From contig NZ_QMEA01000002.1 of assembly GCF_012912105.1 (NCBI RefSeq), positions 84,179-148,178 of the forward strand: a stretch of DNA of 64,000 nt, read 5' to 3'. Both the position numbers and the translations under genes were made by a program. Shown here piece by piece: positions 9,823-19,175 of the stretch; the first letter of the stretch is position 1, and every line of letters starts with the position of its first letter. Origin of the DNA: Brasilonema sp. UFV-L1 (GTDB taxonomy: Bacteria; Cyanobacteriota; Cyanobacteriia; Cyanobacteriales; Nostocaceae). Below the pieces are notes generated by a model. The model had not been told where the DNA came from and made no database searches. It saw only the letters and a list, made by a program, of their open reading frames with translations.

Positions 9823-12800
9823 ATGTTCGTTGACTTCTTTATTAAGCGCCCTGTCTTCACCAGTGTCTGCGCCATTATCATTTTGCTTGTAGGAGCGATT
9901 AGCATCCCTACATTACCCACGGCGCAGTATCCAGAAATCAGCCCAGTTCAAATTAACGTTTCTGCAAACTACGTCGGTGCGAGTTCTGAAGTTGTAGAAA
10001 ATACCGTTACGACTCTTTTAGAAAGGGAAATTAACGGGGTTGAGGGCATGAAGTACATGACCTCAAGTAGTAGTAGTACTGGTTCCAGTACAATCACTGT
10101 TACATTTGATTCATCTCGTAATAAAGATATTGCAGCAGTTGATGTGCAAAACCGGGTATCGCTAGCTGAACCGCAGTTACCAGAACCAGTACAACGAACT
10201 GGGGTTACTGTGAGTAAGCAAAGTAACGATATCCTGTTAGCAATGGGTCTTTACAGTGATAATAACGAGTTTGACAACGTATTTTTAAGCAACTATGCTG
10301 ACCTCTACTTAGTAGATGCTCTACAAAGAATCAACGGTGTGAGTGAAGCACGGATTTTTGGTGAACGCCGCTATGCCATGCGTCTGTGGCTTGATCCCAA
10401 TCGTCTTGCTAGTCGCAATCTCACCGCCCAGGATGTCGTTGATGCTCTCAACGAACAAAACATACAGGTGGGTGCTGGGCAAATTGGTCAACAGCCTGCT
10501 CCAGAGCAACAAACGTATCAAATCGACCTAAGAGCACTCAGCAGACTCACGGAACCATCTGAATTTGCCGAAATGGTTCTGAAAACAGATGGGAATGGCA
10601 ATCTCATAAAGCTCAAAGATGTGGGTCGAGCGGAACTGGGAGCAGAAAACTATAACACTTTCTTACGGTTTAGAGGAAAGGAAGGTGTTGGTATTGGGAT
10701 ATTCCCCATTCCAGGAAGTAATGCTTTGGACGTTGCTAAGGCCGTTAAAGCCGAAATGGTGCAACTCGCACGAGATTTTCCACCAGGAATGAAATATCAA
10801 GTAGCTTTTGATACTACATTGTTTGTGGAAGAATCCCTTGCGGAAGTGGTAAAAACGCTGTTTGAGTCGCTTGTCCTCGTTATTGTGGTCATTTTTATCT
10901 TTTTGCAGGACTGGCGCACTACCCTGATTCCCGTAGTTGTCATCCCTCTAACATTAATCGGGACTTTTGCCTTTATTAAAGTTTTTGGGTTTTCCATCAA
11001 TACGCTGACCTTGTTTGGTCTAACTTTAGCCACTGGGTTGGTGGTCGATGATGCAATTGTTGTCGTCGAAGACATTTCTCGCTTAATCGAAACTGAAGAA
11101 ATGTCACCGCGTCAGGCTGCTTCTTCAGCAATGCACGAACTTTTCGGGGCAGTAATTGCCACTTCTTTGGTGATGATGGCTGTGTTTGTCCCCGTTGCTT
11201 TCTTCCCAGGCTCTACAGGACAGATTTATCGGCAATTTGCCTTGACAATTGCCTTCTCAATGGCAATTTCAACCTTTCTTGCCATTACTTTAACTCCTGC
11301 GCTGTCAGCCATACTACTACGTCGTGGGCAAAAACCAGGCGGTGTGTTCGGTTGGGTGTTTACTAGGTTTAATAACTTTATTGATTGGATACGTAGACAG
11401 TACGAGCGATCGCTTTTCTTTTTAAATCGCATCAAAACAGTTGTCATTCTACTGTTTATTCTGTCTCTAGGGCTGACGGGTTGGCTTTATATCAGTGTTC
11501 CAAATGCATTTCTCCCCGAAGAAGACCAAGGCTATTTCATCACTATTATCCAAGGTCCAGAAGGTGTCTCGCTCAATTACACCAGCAAAGTCATGCGTCA
11601 GGTAGAAGAAGAAATACTCAAATTACCTGAAGTTCAGGGTACCTTCGCCATAGGTGGCTTTGGTTTTAGTGGTAGCACTGTTAACAATGGTGTGATTTTC
11701 AGTCCCCTCAAGCCTTGGGATGAGCGTCATGAGCCAGATCAGTCAGCACAAGCAATCATCACAAAATTGCAGATGAAGCTGTCAGCAATTACAGATGCGA
11801 GGATTTTGCCAGTTAATCCCCCATCAATTAGGGGTTTAGGCAGTTTTGGCGGCTTCCAATTTCAGCTACAAGATAGAAAGGGTACTGGTGGCTTGAATGC
11901 TTTACTACAAGTCATGGGTCAGTTACTCCAGCGTGCAAATCAACCACCAGAATTAAAAAAACCTGTATTCAGTACTTTTGCCGCAAATACGCCGCAGCTG
12001 TTGATTGAAGTAGACCGCAATAAAGCCAAGGCACTGCAAGTCAATATTGACGATATCTTTAATACTCTACAGAGTTACTTAGGTTCGCGCTACGTCAACG
12101 ACTTTAACTACCTCCAGCGGACTTACCGAGTTTATGTCCAAGCAGACTCTCAATTTCGCGCTAATCCTGAGGATATTAGTCGTTTGTATGTCCGTTCTGC
12201 TGCCAATAATCAAACTAACAATCAAACCAACAATCAAACCAACAATAATAATCAAACCAACAATCAAATGATTCCCCTGAGTAGTTTGGTGAAAATTACC
12301 TCAACGACTGGGGCGCAAACAATCAACCATTATAACTTGTTCCGGTCTATTGAAATCAATGGTTCGGCAGCTCCAGGTTACAGTTCAGGACAAGCCATTC
12401 AAGCAATGGAGAAAGTTGCCAACGAGGTCTTACCATCAGGTTATGGTTACGAATGGTCAGGACTCTCAGTTGAAGAGCAAGAATCTGGTGGTCAAGCACC
12501 TCTAATTTTTATTTTGGGACTTGTCTTCGTGTTCTTAGTATTGGCTGCTCAGTATGAGAATTACATTGACCCCTTGATTATTATGTTGTCAGTCCCCTTA
12601 GCGATCTTGGGAGCGCTATCAGCACAGTTGCTGCGGGGTTTATCCAATGATATATACTGCCAAGTCGGTCTAGTGATGCTGATTGGTTTAGCAAGTAAGA
12701 ATGCAATTTTGATTGTGGAGTTTGCTAACCAACTACGTGATCAGGGGCTTTCGATTACTAAAGCAGCGATAGAAGCATCTGAACAACGCTTGCGACCAAT

Positions 12801-13056
12801 TCTGATGACAACATTTGCTTTTATTTTAGGTGTTTGGCCATTGTTATTTCCCGAAGGAGCTGGGGCGGCTAGTAGAAGATCTCTTGGTACAGCGATTGTT
12901 GGCGGAACGCTTGTCTCTACTTTATTGAGCTTGTTTATTGTGCCAATTCTATATATTGTGATTGGAAAGATTCGCGATCGCTTGACAAGACGTCGTAAGT
13001 CTCCACAGCTACAGCCCGTTGAGGATGGAAGAGTTCCAACTGAAACTCATCGGTAA
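9823..13056 (+). CDS. HAE1-family RND efflux pump (AcrB-like)
   Basis: 1077 residues, slightly longer than AcrB. It starts MFVDFFIKRPVFTSVCAI (TM1). Proton-relay residues are visible: the Asp pair in GLVVDDAIVVVEDI (TM4) and the Lys in GLASKNAILIVEFA (TM10). Two large periplasmic loops follow TM1 and TM7. It should export amphiphilic compounds using the proton gradient, with the adaptor encoded just upstream. A low-complexity Asn-Gln-Thr insert lies at residues ~795-815. A strong terminator follows at 13066-13098, closing a two-gene operon. Confidence 0.95.
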   Translation: MFVDFFIKRPVFTSVCAIIILLVGAISIPTLPTAQYPEISPVQINVSANYVGASSEVVENTVTTLLEREINGVEGMKYMTSSSSSTGSSTITVTFDSSRNKDIAAVDVQNRVSLAEPQLPEPVQRTGVTVSKQSNDILLAMGLYSDNNEFDNVFLSNYADLYLVDALQRINGVSEARIFGERRYAMRLWLDPNRLASRNLTAQDVVDALNEQNIQVGAGQIGQQPAPEQQTYQIDLRALSRLTEPSEFAEMVLKTDGNGNLIKLKDVGRAELGAENYNTFLRFRGKEGVGIGIFPIPGSNALDVAKAVKAEMVQLARDFPPGMKYQVAFDTTLFVEESLAEVVKTLFESLVLVIVVIFIFLQDWRTTLIPVVVIPLTLIGTFAFIKVFGFSINTLTLFGLTLATGLVVDDAIVVVEDISRLIETEEMSPRQAASSAMHELFGAVIATSLVMMAVFVPVAFFPGSTGQIYRQFALTIAFSMAISTFLAITLTPALSAILLRRGQKPGGVFGWVFTRFNNFIDWIRRQYERSLFFLNRIKTVVILLFILSLGLTGWLYISVPNAFLPEEDQGYFITIIQGPEGVSLNYTSKVMRQVEEEILKLPEVQGTFAIGGFGFSGSTVNNGVIFSPLKPWDERHEPDQSAQAIITKLQMKLSAITDARILPVNPPSIRGLGSFGGFQFQLQDRKGTGGLNALLQVMGQLLQRANQPPELKKPVFSTFAANTPQLLIEVDRNKAKALQVNIDDIFNTLQSYLGSRYVNDFNYLQRTYRVYVQADSQFRANPEDISRLYVRSAANNQTNNQTNNQTNNNNQTNNQMIPLSSLVKITSTTGAQTINHYNLFRSIEINGSAAPGYSSGQAIQAMEKVANEVLPSGYGYEWSGLSVEEQESGGQAPLIFILGLVFVFLVLAAQYENYIDPLIIMLSVPLAILGALSAQLLRGLSNDIYCQVGLVMLIGLASKNAILIVEFANQLRDQGLSITKAAIEASEQRLRPILMTTFAFILGVWPLLFPEGAGAASRRSLGTAIVGGTLVSTLLSLFIVPILYIVIGKIRDRLTRRRKSPQLQPVEDGRVPTETHR
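12205..12267 (+). repeat. In-frame 12-bp minisatellite (AATCAAACCAAC) in the RND pump
   Basis: About five copies of a 12-bp unit encode NNQT repeats within the second periplasmic loop. All are in frame, so copy-number change would alter loop length by multiples of four residues without breaking the gene. Confidence 0.85.
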
Positions 13057-13065
13057 ATTGACAGC

Positions 13066-13098
13066 AGTAGGTGGGAACATACCCCACCTACTTTTTTT
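13066..13098 (+). terminator. Rho-independent terminator of the efflux operon
   Basis: Stem AGTAGGTGGG / CCCACCTACT (13066-13075, 13083-13092) is followed by TTTTTT, 10 bp after the pump stop codon. Confidence 0.92.
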
Positions 13099-13202
13099 GT
13101 GTCAATGAATCATGAAATATTGTGTGCCAATCATTCAGAAACCAGGCAACAATGCTTGTACCACACAATATGTCTGTTCCAAGTATGAGAGAAAAATAGA
13201 AC

Positions 13203-14627
13203 ATGACATTAATAGAGACTTTTACCAGGATAACTTCCTTCAACTTCTGGGAAACAATCCCCTTACTTGCAACAGCAGAAGCAGAAAATGCTCCTGTGAT
13301 CATGTCAGGAGTGCTGATCAGTTTGGTTGTCATTTACCTAGCCAGTACCATTGGTGCAGAAATTTGTGTCCGCATCAATTTACCTCCAGTTCTAGGACAG
13401 CTGCTGGGTGGATTAGTCGTTGGTGTCTCTGCCTTTCATTTACTAGTATTTCCTGAAGGTGGTGGTGACATCAGCAATTCATTGCTCATGGATTTCTTAG
13501 AAGCGACCACTGGGTTAAGTGTAGACAGTGCAACAGCAATTTTTCAAATAGACAGCGAAGTCATCTCAACTCTGGCAGAAATTGGTGTTGTGATTCTCTT
13601 ATTTGAAATTGGTTTGGAATCCAATTTACATGAACTGCTGCAAGTTGGTTTACAAGCGACGATAGTAGCAGTGGTGGGAGTCGTGACACCTTTTGTTGCA
13701 GGTACTTTAGGCTTAATATTTCTGTTCCATGTGCCCAGTGTTCCTGCGATTTTCGCGGGTGCAGCCTTGACAGCAACAAGCATCGGCATTACAGCGAAAG
13801 TGCTGGCAGAACTACAGTATCTTAATAGTAAAGAAGGTCAGATTATTATTGGAGCAGCAGTTCTAGACGATATTTTAGGTATTATCGTCCTTGCAGTCGT
13901 TGCAAGTTTGGCAAAGACTGGAGAGGTGGAACTGACCAATGTGCTGTATCTAATTGTAAGTGCAGTAGTTTTCTTCGTAGGGGCAGTTTTTCTAGGTCGC
14001 TTGTTCAATCCTTACTTTGTCAAAATTGTGAGTGAACTCAAAACTCGTGGTCAGATCTTGATTCCAGCCCTGATTTTTGCTTTTGTTCTTGCATATATCG
14101 CGACTGTCATCAAATTAGAAGCTATTCTGGGAGCTTTTACTGCAGGCTTAATATTAGCTGAAACTCAAAAATGCCGAGATCTAAAAAATCAGATCATACC
14201 GATTGCAGACATTCTTGTACCTGTTTTCTTTGTTGTTGTCAGCGCCAAAACTAATATTAGTGTACTGAACCCAATGGTACCAGAAAATCGCCAAGGGCTG
14301 ATTATGGCAGGCTTTCTGATTTTAGTGGCAATTTTGGGCAAAGTCGTCAGCGGCTTCGCAGTCTTCGGTCAACCAGATACGAATAAGCTAGCAATTGGTG
14401 TCGGTATGATTCCACGAGGTGAAGTGGGACTTGTGTTTGCTGGTATTGGTTCAGCGAGTGGTATTCTTCCAAGCGCCTTAGATGCAGCCATTATTGTCAT
14501 GGTGATTGTGACTACCTTTTTAGCACCGCCTTTATTGTCGGTTGTGTTTCCACCAGCAAAGACTCTTGCTGAAATAAAAGTCCGAGAATCAGCAAAGGTT
14601 CCTGCTGAAGTTAAAGAGGTGAACTGA
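13203..14627 (+). CDS. Cation:proton antiporter, CPA2 (NapA/KefB-like) family
   Basis: 474 residues with about 12 hydrophobic segments. The conserved NLPPVLGQLLGGLVVG near the start and the ion-binding Asp pair in AAVLDDILGIIVLAVV are typical of electrogenic CPA2 antiporters; IPRGEVGLVFAGIG is the conserved late helix. It likely exchanges Na+ or K+ for H+ at the plasma or thylakoid membrane. There is no C-terminal TrkA-N/RCK domain. Downstream genes are over 200 bp away. Confidence 0.92.
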   Translation: MTLIETFTRITSFNFWETIPLLATAEAENAPVIMSGVLISLVVIYLASTIGAEICVRINLPPVLGQLLGGLVVGVSAFHLLVFPEGGGDISNSLLMDFLEATTGLSVDSATAIFQIDSEVISTLAEIGVVILLFEIGLESNLHELLQVGLQATIVAVVGVVTPFVAGTLGLIFLFHVPSVPAIFAGAALTATSIGITAKVLAELQYLNSKEGQIIIGAAVLDDILGIIVLAVVASLAKTGEVELTNVLYLIVSAVVFFVGAVFLGRLFNPYFVKIVSELKTRGQILIPALIFAFVLAYIATVIKLEAILGAFTAGLILAETQKCRDLKNQIIPIADILVPVFFVVVSAKTNISVLNPMVPENRQGLIMAGFLILVAILGKVVSGFAVFGQPDTNKLAIGVGMIPRGEVGLVFAGIGSASGILPSALDAAIIVMVIVTTFLAPPLLSVVFPPAKTLAEIKVRESAKVPAEVKEVN

Positions 14628-14864
14628 CAGACATACACACACATGACTTTTTGTCAAAAAACACAATCATCAAATTCCTTATTGCTAACACTCACGATGC
14701 AATTTCAATGCAAGCTGCTGAGCCTCTTTAAGTAACTTTAGTGACTCCTACCTAGAAAAATGGCTAGTAGCAGTGATGCATAACACAAGGTACGATTCTT
14801 CCAGGTTCCGATTTCCCGTGATTCCAAATAATTGCCATTCACCAACATATCAGGAGATATCACG

Positions 14865-15500
14865 ATGCCCACGATTGCCAAAAACAACGATGTGATTACG
14901 GTGATCATTATCTTTGCCGTAGAACCGGAACGTCAGCAAGAACTCATTGATACTATTATCGAATTTCTTCAAACAACGGTGAAGTATCAGCCTGGTTTTG
15001 TTTCATCTAGCCTCCACAAAAGTCTTGATGGCATACGGGTGATGAATTATGCTCAGTGGAAAACGCTGGAAGACTATAAAGCATTTATCAACAATTCCGA
15101 AGCGCAAGTCAAAGCAGCTAAACTTTTCCAGTTCCAAATCCACGAGTCACACGTCTATGAGGTGGTTGTTTCTAAACCAGATGACGCTACACTCAAAATT
15201 ACCGAAGGTGGCTTAATTCACCTCGCCCAATTCCGAGTCAAGCCAGAAAATCAGATGCGTTTGGTGGAATTGGAAAGAGAATATGTAGGAATCGGTTTGC
15301 AAAATCCTGGACTTCTTTCTGCTAATTTCCACCGTTCGCTTGATGGCGTGCATAATGTGAACTACGGACAGTGGCGCAGTTTAGCAGATTTTGAAGAACT
15401 ACTCAAAGACCCAAAATATAAGCCCTTGAATGAGTATTGGCAAGGTCTAGCTGAGAACGAGTTTCATCTTTACGAAGTCGTCTACACTCACCAACAGTGA
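14865..15500 (+). CDS. Tandem antibiotic-biosynthesis-monooxygenase (ABM) domain protein
   Basis: 211 residues from the ATG at 14865, chosen over the in-frame ATG at 14832 because CAGGAGAT lies 8 bp upstream. Two ABM ferredoxin-like repeats are visible: residues ~10-95 (QPGFVSSSLHKSLDGIRVMNYAQW) and ~115-205 (NPGLLSANFHRSLDGVHNVNYGQW). The repeats clearly derive from one another. Such domains act in cofactor-free oxygenation of small aromatics, or in sensing or degrading reactive species; the substrate cannot be read from sequence. It may form a loose redox group with the Old Yellow Enzyme gene downstream. Confidence 0.87.
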   Translation: MPTIAKNNDVITVIIIFAVEPERQQELIDTIIEFLQTTVKYQPGFVSSSLHKSLDGIRVMNYAQWKTLEDYKAFINNSEAQVKAAKLFQFQIHESHVYEVVVSKPDDATLKITEGGLIHLAQFRVKPENQMRLVELEREYVGIGLQNPGLLSANFHRSLDGVHNVNYGQWRSLADFEELLKDPKYKPLNEYWQGLAENEFHLYEVVYTHQQ

Positions 15501-15532
15501 CTGATTGGCTTTGTTGTCTTTGCTTTTCCTCG

Positions 15533-15553
15533 TTCCTTGGCTGAGCCAAGGAA
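15533..15553. repeat. Palindrome with GGCTGAGCC core
   Basis: A near-perfect 21-bp palindrome: arms TTCCTTGGCT and AGCCAAGGAA around a central G. It is the same family as the cluster in the nifD-nifK spacer (41325-41433). It lies just after the ABM gene and may act as a hairpin in its transcript. Confidence 0.7.
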
Positions 15554-15650
15554 TGACGTCTTGTGGGCTGCTGCTTCTATATGTTAACAGCCAAAGCAGT
15601 GGCTTAAGTTATACGTTCCTAGGCTAACAAGAATAATGGAGATAATTTCT

Positions 15651-16751
15651 ATGACTTGCGATATCAATCTTTTCACTCCCGTTCAACTTGGTCCTTACAC
15701 TTTACCAAACCGGATGGTGATGTCACCAATGACTCGTTTGCGAGCGATTGACAACATCCCCAACTCATTGATGGCGACTTATTACGCACAACGAGCAACA
15801 GCAGGGCTAATTGTTACTGAATGTACAATGGTTTCACCCCTGAGTCTAGGCTACATTAACTGTCCGGGTATATACTCAACCGAACAAGTGGCTGGATGGC
15901 GACAAGTGACAGATGCCGTACATGAGAAAGGGGGAAAAATTTTCTTGCAACTATGGCACTCTGGAAGAGTTTCTCATCCTTCTTTATTGGGTGGACAATT
16001 ACCCGTTGCACCTTCTGCAATTGCTGCTTCGGGGCAACTGCACACTCCTATAGGGAAAGTCGCAATGGAAACTCCCCGCGCTTTAGAAACGCATGAAATT
16101 CCTGAAATTGTTGAGCAGTTTCGCAAAGGTGCAGAAAATGCTCATGCTGTAGGATTTGATGGCGTAGAATTACATGGGGCTTTTGGTTACTTAATTGACC
16201 AGTTTTTGCAAGATTGGACAAACCAACGCACAGACAAATATGGTGGTTCGATAGAAAATCGAGCACGATTTCTGCTGGAAGTCGTGGAAGCAGTTGCTAG
16301 TGTCTGGGGTGCAAATCGTGTTGGTATCAAACTTTCCCCAAGCAATACATTCTACGGGATGGGCGACTCGAATCCGCAAGAAACTTTTGGTTATGCAATA
16401 AATGCTCTCAATCGCTTTGGATTGGCATATCTACATCTACAGGAACCGAATGAAGTTGATTTGGCATCCCGTGATGTCATGCATCCAATCACACCATACT
16501 ACCGTAAAATTTACAAAGGAACTTTGATTACCAATGGCGGCTACGACCATCCTAAAGGAGATAGCATACTGAAGAATGGTGATGCAGATTTGGTTTCCTT
16601 TGGCAGGTTGTTTCTCGCCAATCCTGACTTACCAAAACGCTTTGAACTGAATGCCTCTTTGAATGAGCCAGATGTCAAAACATTTTACGGTGCTGGTGAG
16701 AAAGGATATACAGATTACCCATTTCTGGCAGTTCAATCAACCAGCTCATAG
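15651..16751 (+). CDS. Old Yellow Enzyme-family alkene reductase (NADH:flavin oxidoreductase)
   Basis: 366 residues from the ATG at 15651; GGAG lies 10 bp upstream. It is an FMN-binding TIM barrel: LFTPVQLGPYTLPNRMVMSPM at the start, the active-site region QLWHSGRVSHPS, VELHGAFGYLIDQFL and YGGSIENRARF. The usual HGANGYL loop has Phe in place of Asn. Members (NemA/OYE) reduce activated C=C bonds or nitro groups with NADPH, commonly under electrophile stress; cyanobacterial homologues are known ene-reductases. It lies in a run of small oxidoreductase genes on the same strand. Confidence 0.93.
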   Translation: MTCDINLFTPVQLGPYTLPNRMVMSPMTRLRAIDNIPNSLMATYYAQRATAGLIVTECTMVSPLSLGYINCPGIYSTEQVAGWRQVTDAVHEKGGKIFLQLWHSGRVSHPSLLGGQLPVAPSAIAASGQLHTPIGKVAMETPRALETHEIPEIVEQFRKGAENAHAVGFDGVELHGAFGYLIDQFLQDWTNQRTDKYGGSIENRARFLLEVVEAVASVWGANRVGIKLSPSNTFYGMGDSNPQETFGYAINALNRFGLAYLHLQEPNEVDLASRDVMHPITPYYRKIYKGTLITNGGYDHPKGDSILKNGDADLVSFGRLFLANPDLPKRFELNASLNEPDVKTFYGAGEKGYTDYPFLAVQSTSS

Positions 16752-16862
16752 GACAATACCGTTAAGTTAGGGATTGTTTTTCGAGGTTTCACACGTGTAG
16801 AGAGGTAGACTTAGTGCCAGAATAATTTGCGCCAACTTGCCCATAATTAACTACTATGGGCC

Positions 16863-17021
16863 AATACGGTTCAGTTAGGGCTAAAACTCTTTGTCAAAGT
16901 CAATTTTTTTAAAGAACCGCTCCAGGCGCAGCGGAAAGTCTGAGCGGAGGTTTCCTCCGATCAGAGCTTTCCAAGACAGAGGACACAGAGAGAAGAAAAA
17001 AATGCTTAACTGAACCGTATT
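16863..17021. mobile_element. MITE-like element with 15-bp perfect terminal inverted repeats
   Basis: AATACGGTTCAGTTA at 16863-16877 is exactly inverted at 17007-17021. The 159-bp unit has no ORF. Inside it is a GC-rich hairpin-bearing segment (CCAGGCGCAGCGG, then GGTTTCCTCCGATC). A related string (AATACCGTTAAGTTAGGG) occurs at about 16756, just after the Old Yellow Enzyme stop. No clear target-site duplication is seen. Confidence 0.65.
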
Positions 17022-17147
17022 CGATGCTACCGGATTTGATATAACTCATCCAAGAAGATAGGAGGCAGAAGGCTAGAATAACTATACAATCAGCGCTTTG
17101 TTGATTTTAAAATGTTTAGTTATTTCTGACTAAGGAAAAGAAATAAG

Positions 17148-17864
17148 ATGAGTCAGCCAAAAGTTGCAGTGGTTTTAGGTGTAGGTGCAGGATTGGGAGC
17201 AGCAGTTGCTCATCGGTTTGCACGAGAAGGTTTTGCTGTAGGATTAATGGCAAGAAGTTCACAGCAGCTGACTCAAATTCAGTCAGAAATTGAACAGTTT
17301 GGTGGAAAGGCATTGTCTGTAACTGTTGATGGAAGTGAGCCTGCATCAGTAAAAGCCGCATTTAAGCAGGTGTCTTTGCAACTAGGCGCACCCGAAGTTT
17401 TTGTCTACAATGCTGGAGCATTTCACAGAGCTGGTATTTTGGAACTGACACCAGAGCAGTTTGAGTCTTGTTGGAAAGTAAACTGTTTTGGAGCTTTTCT
17501 GGCGGTGCAGCAGGTTCTTCCAGCAATGGTTGAGCAAGGGCGCGGTACTATTTTGTTAACGGGAGCAACAGCTGCTGTGAGAGGTTCAGCTAAATTTGCA
17601 GCATTAGCAGTGGGCAAATTTGGACTACGAGCACTGGCGCAGTCTTTGGCACGGGAGTTTGGTCCTCAAGGAATTCATGTAGCTCATATCATCATTGATG
17701 GTATGATTAATACCCCAAGAGTGCGAGCAATGGTACCGGAGACTGAAGAACATACATTGCTTGCACCTGAGGCGATCGCCCAAACATATTGGCAACTTTA
17801 TCAACAGGATGCAACAGCATGGACTTTAGAACTTGATTTGCGTCCTGCTGTGGAGAAATTCTGA
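17148..17864 (+). CDS. Short-chain dehydrogenase/reductase family protein, atypical active site
   Basis: 238 residues. The Rossmann nucleotide-binding motif is VVLGVGAGLGAAVAHRFA and the NNAG-like motif is VYNAGAF. At the expected YxxxK site the sequence reads KFAALAVGKFGLRALAQSLA: the Lys is present but the position four residues before it is Leu, not Tyr. The protein therefore belongs to a divergent SDR group, and its catalysis cannot be assumed. A start with GGAAAAG upstream fits. The following F420-reductase-like gene is 65 bp away, possibly cotranscribed. Confidence 0.85.
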   Translation: MSQPKVAVVLGVGAGLGAAVAHRFAREGFAVGLMARSSQQLTQIQSEIEQFGGKALSVTVDGSEPASVKAAFKQVSLQLGAPEVFVYNAGAFHRAGILELTPEQFESCWKVNCFGAFLAVQQVLPAMVEQGRGTILLTGATAAVRGSAKFAALAVGKFGLRALAQSLAREFGPQGIHVAHIIIDGMINTPRVRAMVPETEEHTLLAPEAIAQTYWQLYQQDATAWTLELDLRPAVEKF

Positions 17865-17929
17865 TTTCCAAAAAACTCAGCTTTAAAAAAAACCAAGTTT
17901 ATAAAACCTTGATTCGGAGACTATCAAAT

Positions 17930-18604
17930 ATGAAAATAAGTACGATTGGCACAGGTAATATGGCAAGATCTTTAGGAATCTTATGGGCAGAACAAGGTCA
18001 CGAGGTGTTTTTTGGTTCTCGTAACTCCGAAAAAGCTCAGTCAGTCGCAGAGTTTTCTGGTCACAAAACTCAAGGCGGAACTAATGATGAAGCCGCTGCG
18101 TTTGGCGATGTCATCTTCTATTCAGTTCGTGAATTACCATCTATTGTGTTGTCTTCAACTGAAGTTTTATCTGGTAAAGTCTTAATTGACTGTAATAACC
18201 AAGAAATTCCTGAAGGTTTCGCTTTTGATCCAATCAGTGAATCCCTAGCCGAGAAGTTAGCAGCAGATGTACCAAATACTCACGTGGTTAAAGCATTTAA
18301 CACAATGGCGCAAGAAGTTTTTGAATTAAGTCCTCAAGTGATTCGAGAGTATAACGTTTCTTGTTTCATCTGTGGTAACAACCAACAGGCTAAGGAAACA
18401 GTCATGACTCTTGCTGAAGAAATAGGTTTTTTTCCTGTGAACTGTGGATCGTTACGTAGTGCCCGCATGATTGAAGGTTTAGGAGACTTCATCCGTTTTA
18501 TGATAGCTGGTATGGAACTTGGACCTTATGCAACTATCTCTGTTAACAAGCTCCCAGAAGCCAAAAACCAACGTCTTGGTGGTCGCCAAGCAGGATATAC
18601 ATGA
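17930..18604 (+). CDS. NADPH-dependent F420 reductase-like (NAD(P)-binding) protein
   Basis: 224 residues from the ATG at 17930 (CGGAGA 9 bp upstream; an earlier in-frame TTG at 17909 is less likely). The N-terminal Rossmann motif is ISTIGTGNMARSLGILWAEQGHEVFFGSRN. The fold resembles F420H2:NADP+ oxidoreductase and pyrroline-carboxylate-reductase-like proteins. Cyanobacteria are not generally F420 users for this reaction, so the natural substrate is open. The next gene is a VOC protein 56 bp downstream, which hints at a small-molecule detoxification operon. Confidence 0.82.
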   Translation: MKISTIGTGNMARSLGILWAEQGHEVFFGSRNSEKAQSVAEFSGHKTQGGTNDEAAAFGDVIFYSVRELPSIVLSSTEVLSGKVLIDCNNQEIPEGFAFDPISESLAEKLAADVPNTHVVKAFNTMAQEVFELSPQVIREYNVSCFICGNNQQAKETVMTLAEEIGFFPVNCGSLRSARMIEGLGDFIRFMIAGMELGPYATISVNKLPEAKNQRLGGRQAGYT

Positions 18605-18660
18605 TTAGATGATTTCTATAAACAGCTGTTGTAGTGACTAGCAAGGCAATTGAAGTCAAT

Positions 18661-19056
18661 ATGAAAGTTAGTAAATCATACACAAGACTGCTTGTCAAAG
18701 ATTGGAAGGCTTGTTTTTCATTTTATAAAGACGTCATCGAATTTGACGTTGCTGTAGAAGATGAAGAAGCGGGATATGCTGAGTTCAAAGCCGGAGATAT
18801 GAGACTTAGCGTATCGCAGCGGCAAGAAATGGCACAATTGATTCACAATGCTGAAAAGCCTGCTCATGCAGAATGTCAAGATACTGTGGCATTAATTTTT
18901 ACTGTGCATGATTTGGAGGAGGAATATCAGCGACTCAGACACAAGGGTGTGCATTTTACCGCAGCGCCTATGAATAATCCTTACTACGGAATTAAAACAG
19001 CTTATCTTCGAGATCCAGATGGAACTCTCATTGGTTTATACGAATTTCTTGTGTAA
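18661..19056 (+). CDS. VOC-superfamily (glyoxalase/bleomycin-resistance-like) protein
   Basis: 131 residues from the ATG at 18661; an in-frame GTG at 18634 is the alternative. Two beta-alpha-beta-beta-beta modules are seen: MKVSKSYTRLLVKDWKACFSFYKDVIEF and TVALIFTVHDLEEEYQRLRHKG, ending GIKTAYLRDPDGTLIGLYEFL, the typical VOC finish with a metal-ligand-type Glu. It could be a lyase, dioxygenase or ligand-binding protein. Confidence 0.85.
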   Translation: MKVSKSYTRLLVKDWKACFSFYKDVIEFDVAVEDEEAGYAEFKAGDMRLSVSQRQEMAQLIHNAEKPAHAECQDTVALIFTVHDLEEEYQRLRHKGVHFTAAPMNNPYYGIKTAYLRDPDGTLIGLYEFLV

Positions 19057-19175
19057 GCTGCTAATTGTGTCGTGTTTTATCCCCGAACAAAAATTACGGG
19101 GCTTCTGCACTCCCGCAGGTTTTTAGATGATATATAAAAAACTAACTATTAAAAAAGAGAGGTTACTTAAGCGCT

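Noticed and set aside
9644..9892. 82-codon ORF bridging the adaptor and pump genes
   Set aside because: Overlaps both genes in another frame; no ribosome site or family.
13112..13456. 114-codon plus-strand ORF overlapping the antiporter start
   Set aside because: Out of frame with the well-supported antiporter; composition is that of a shadow frame.
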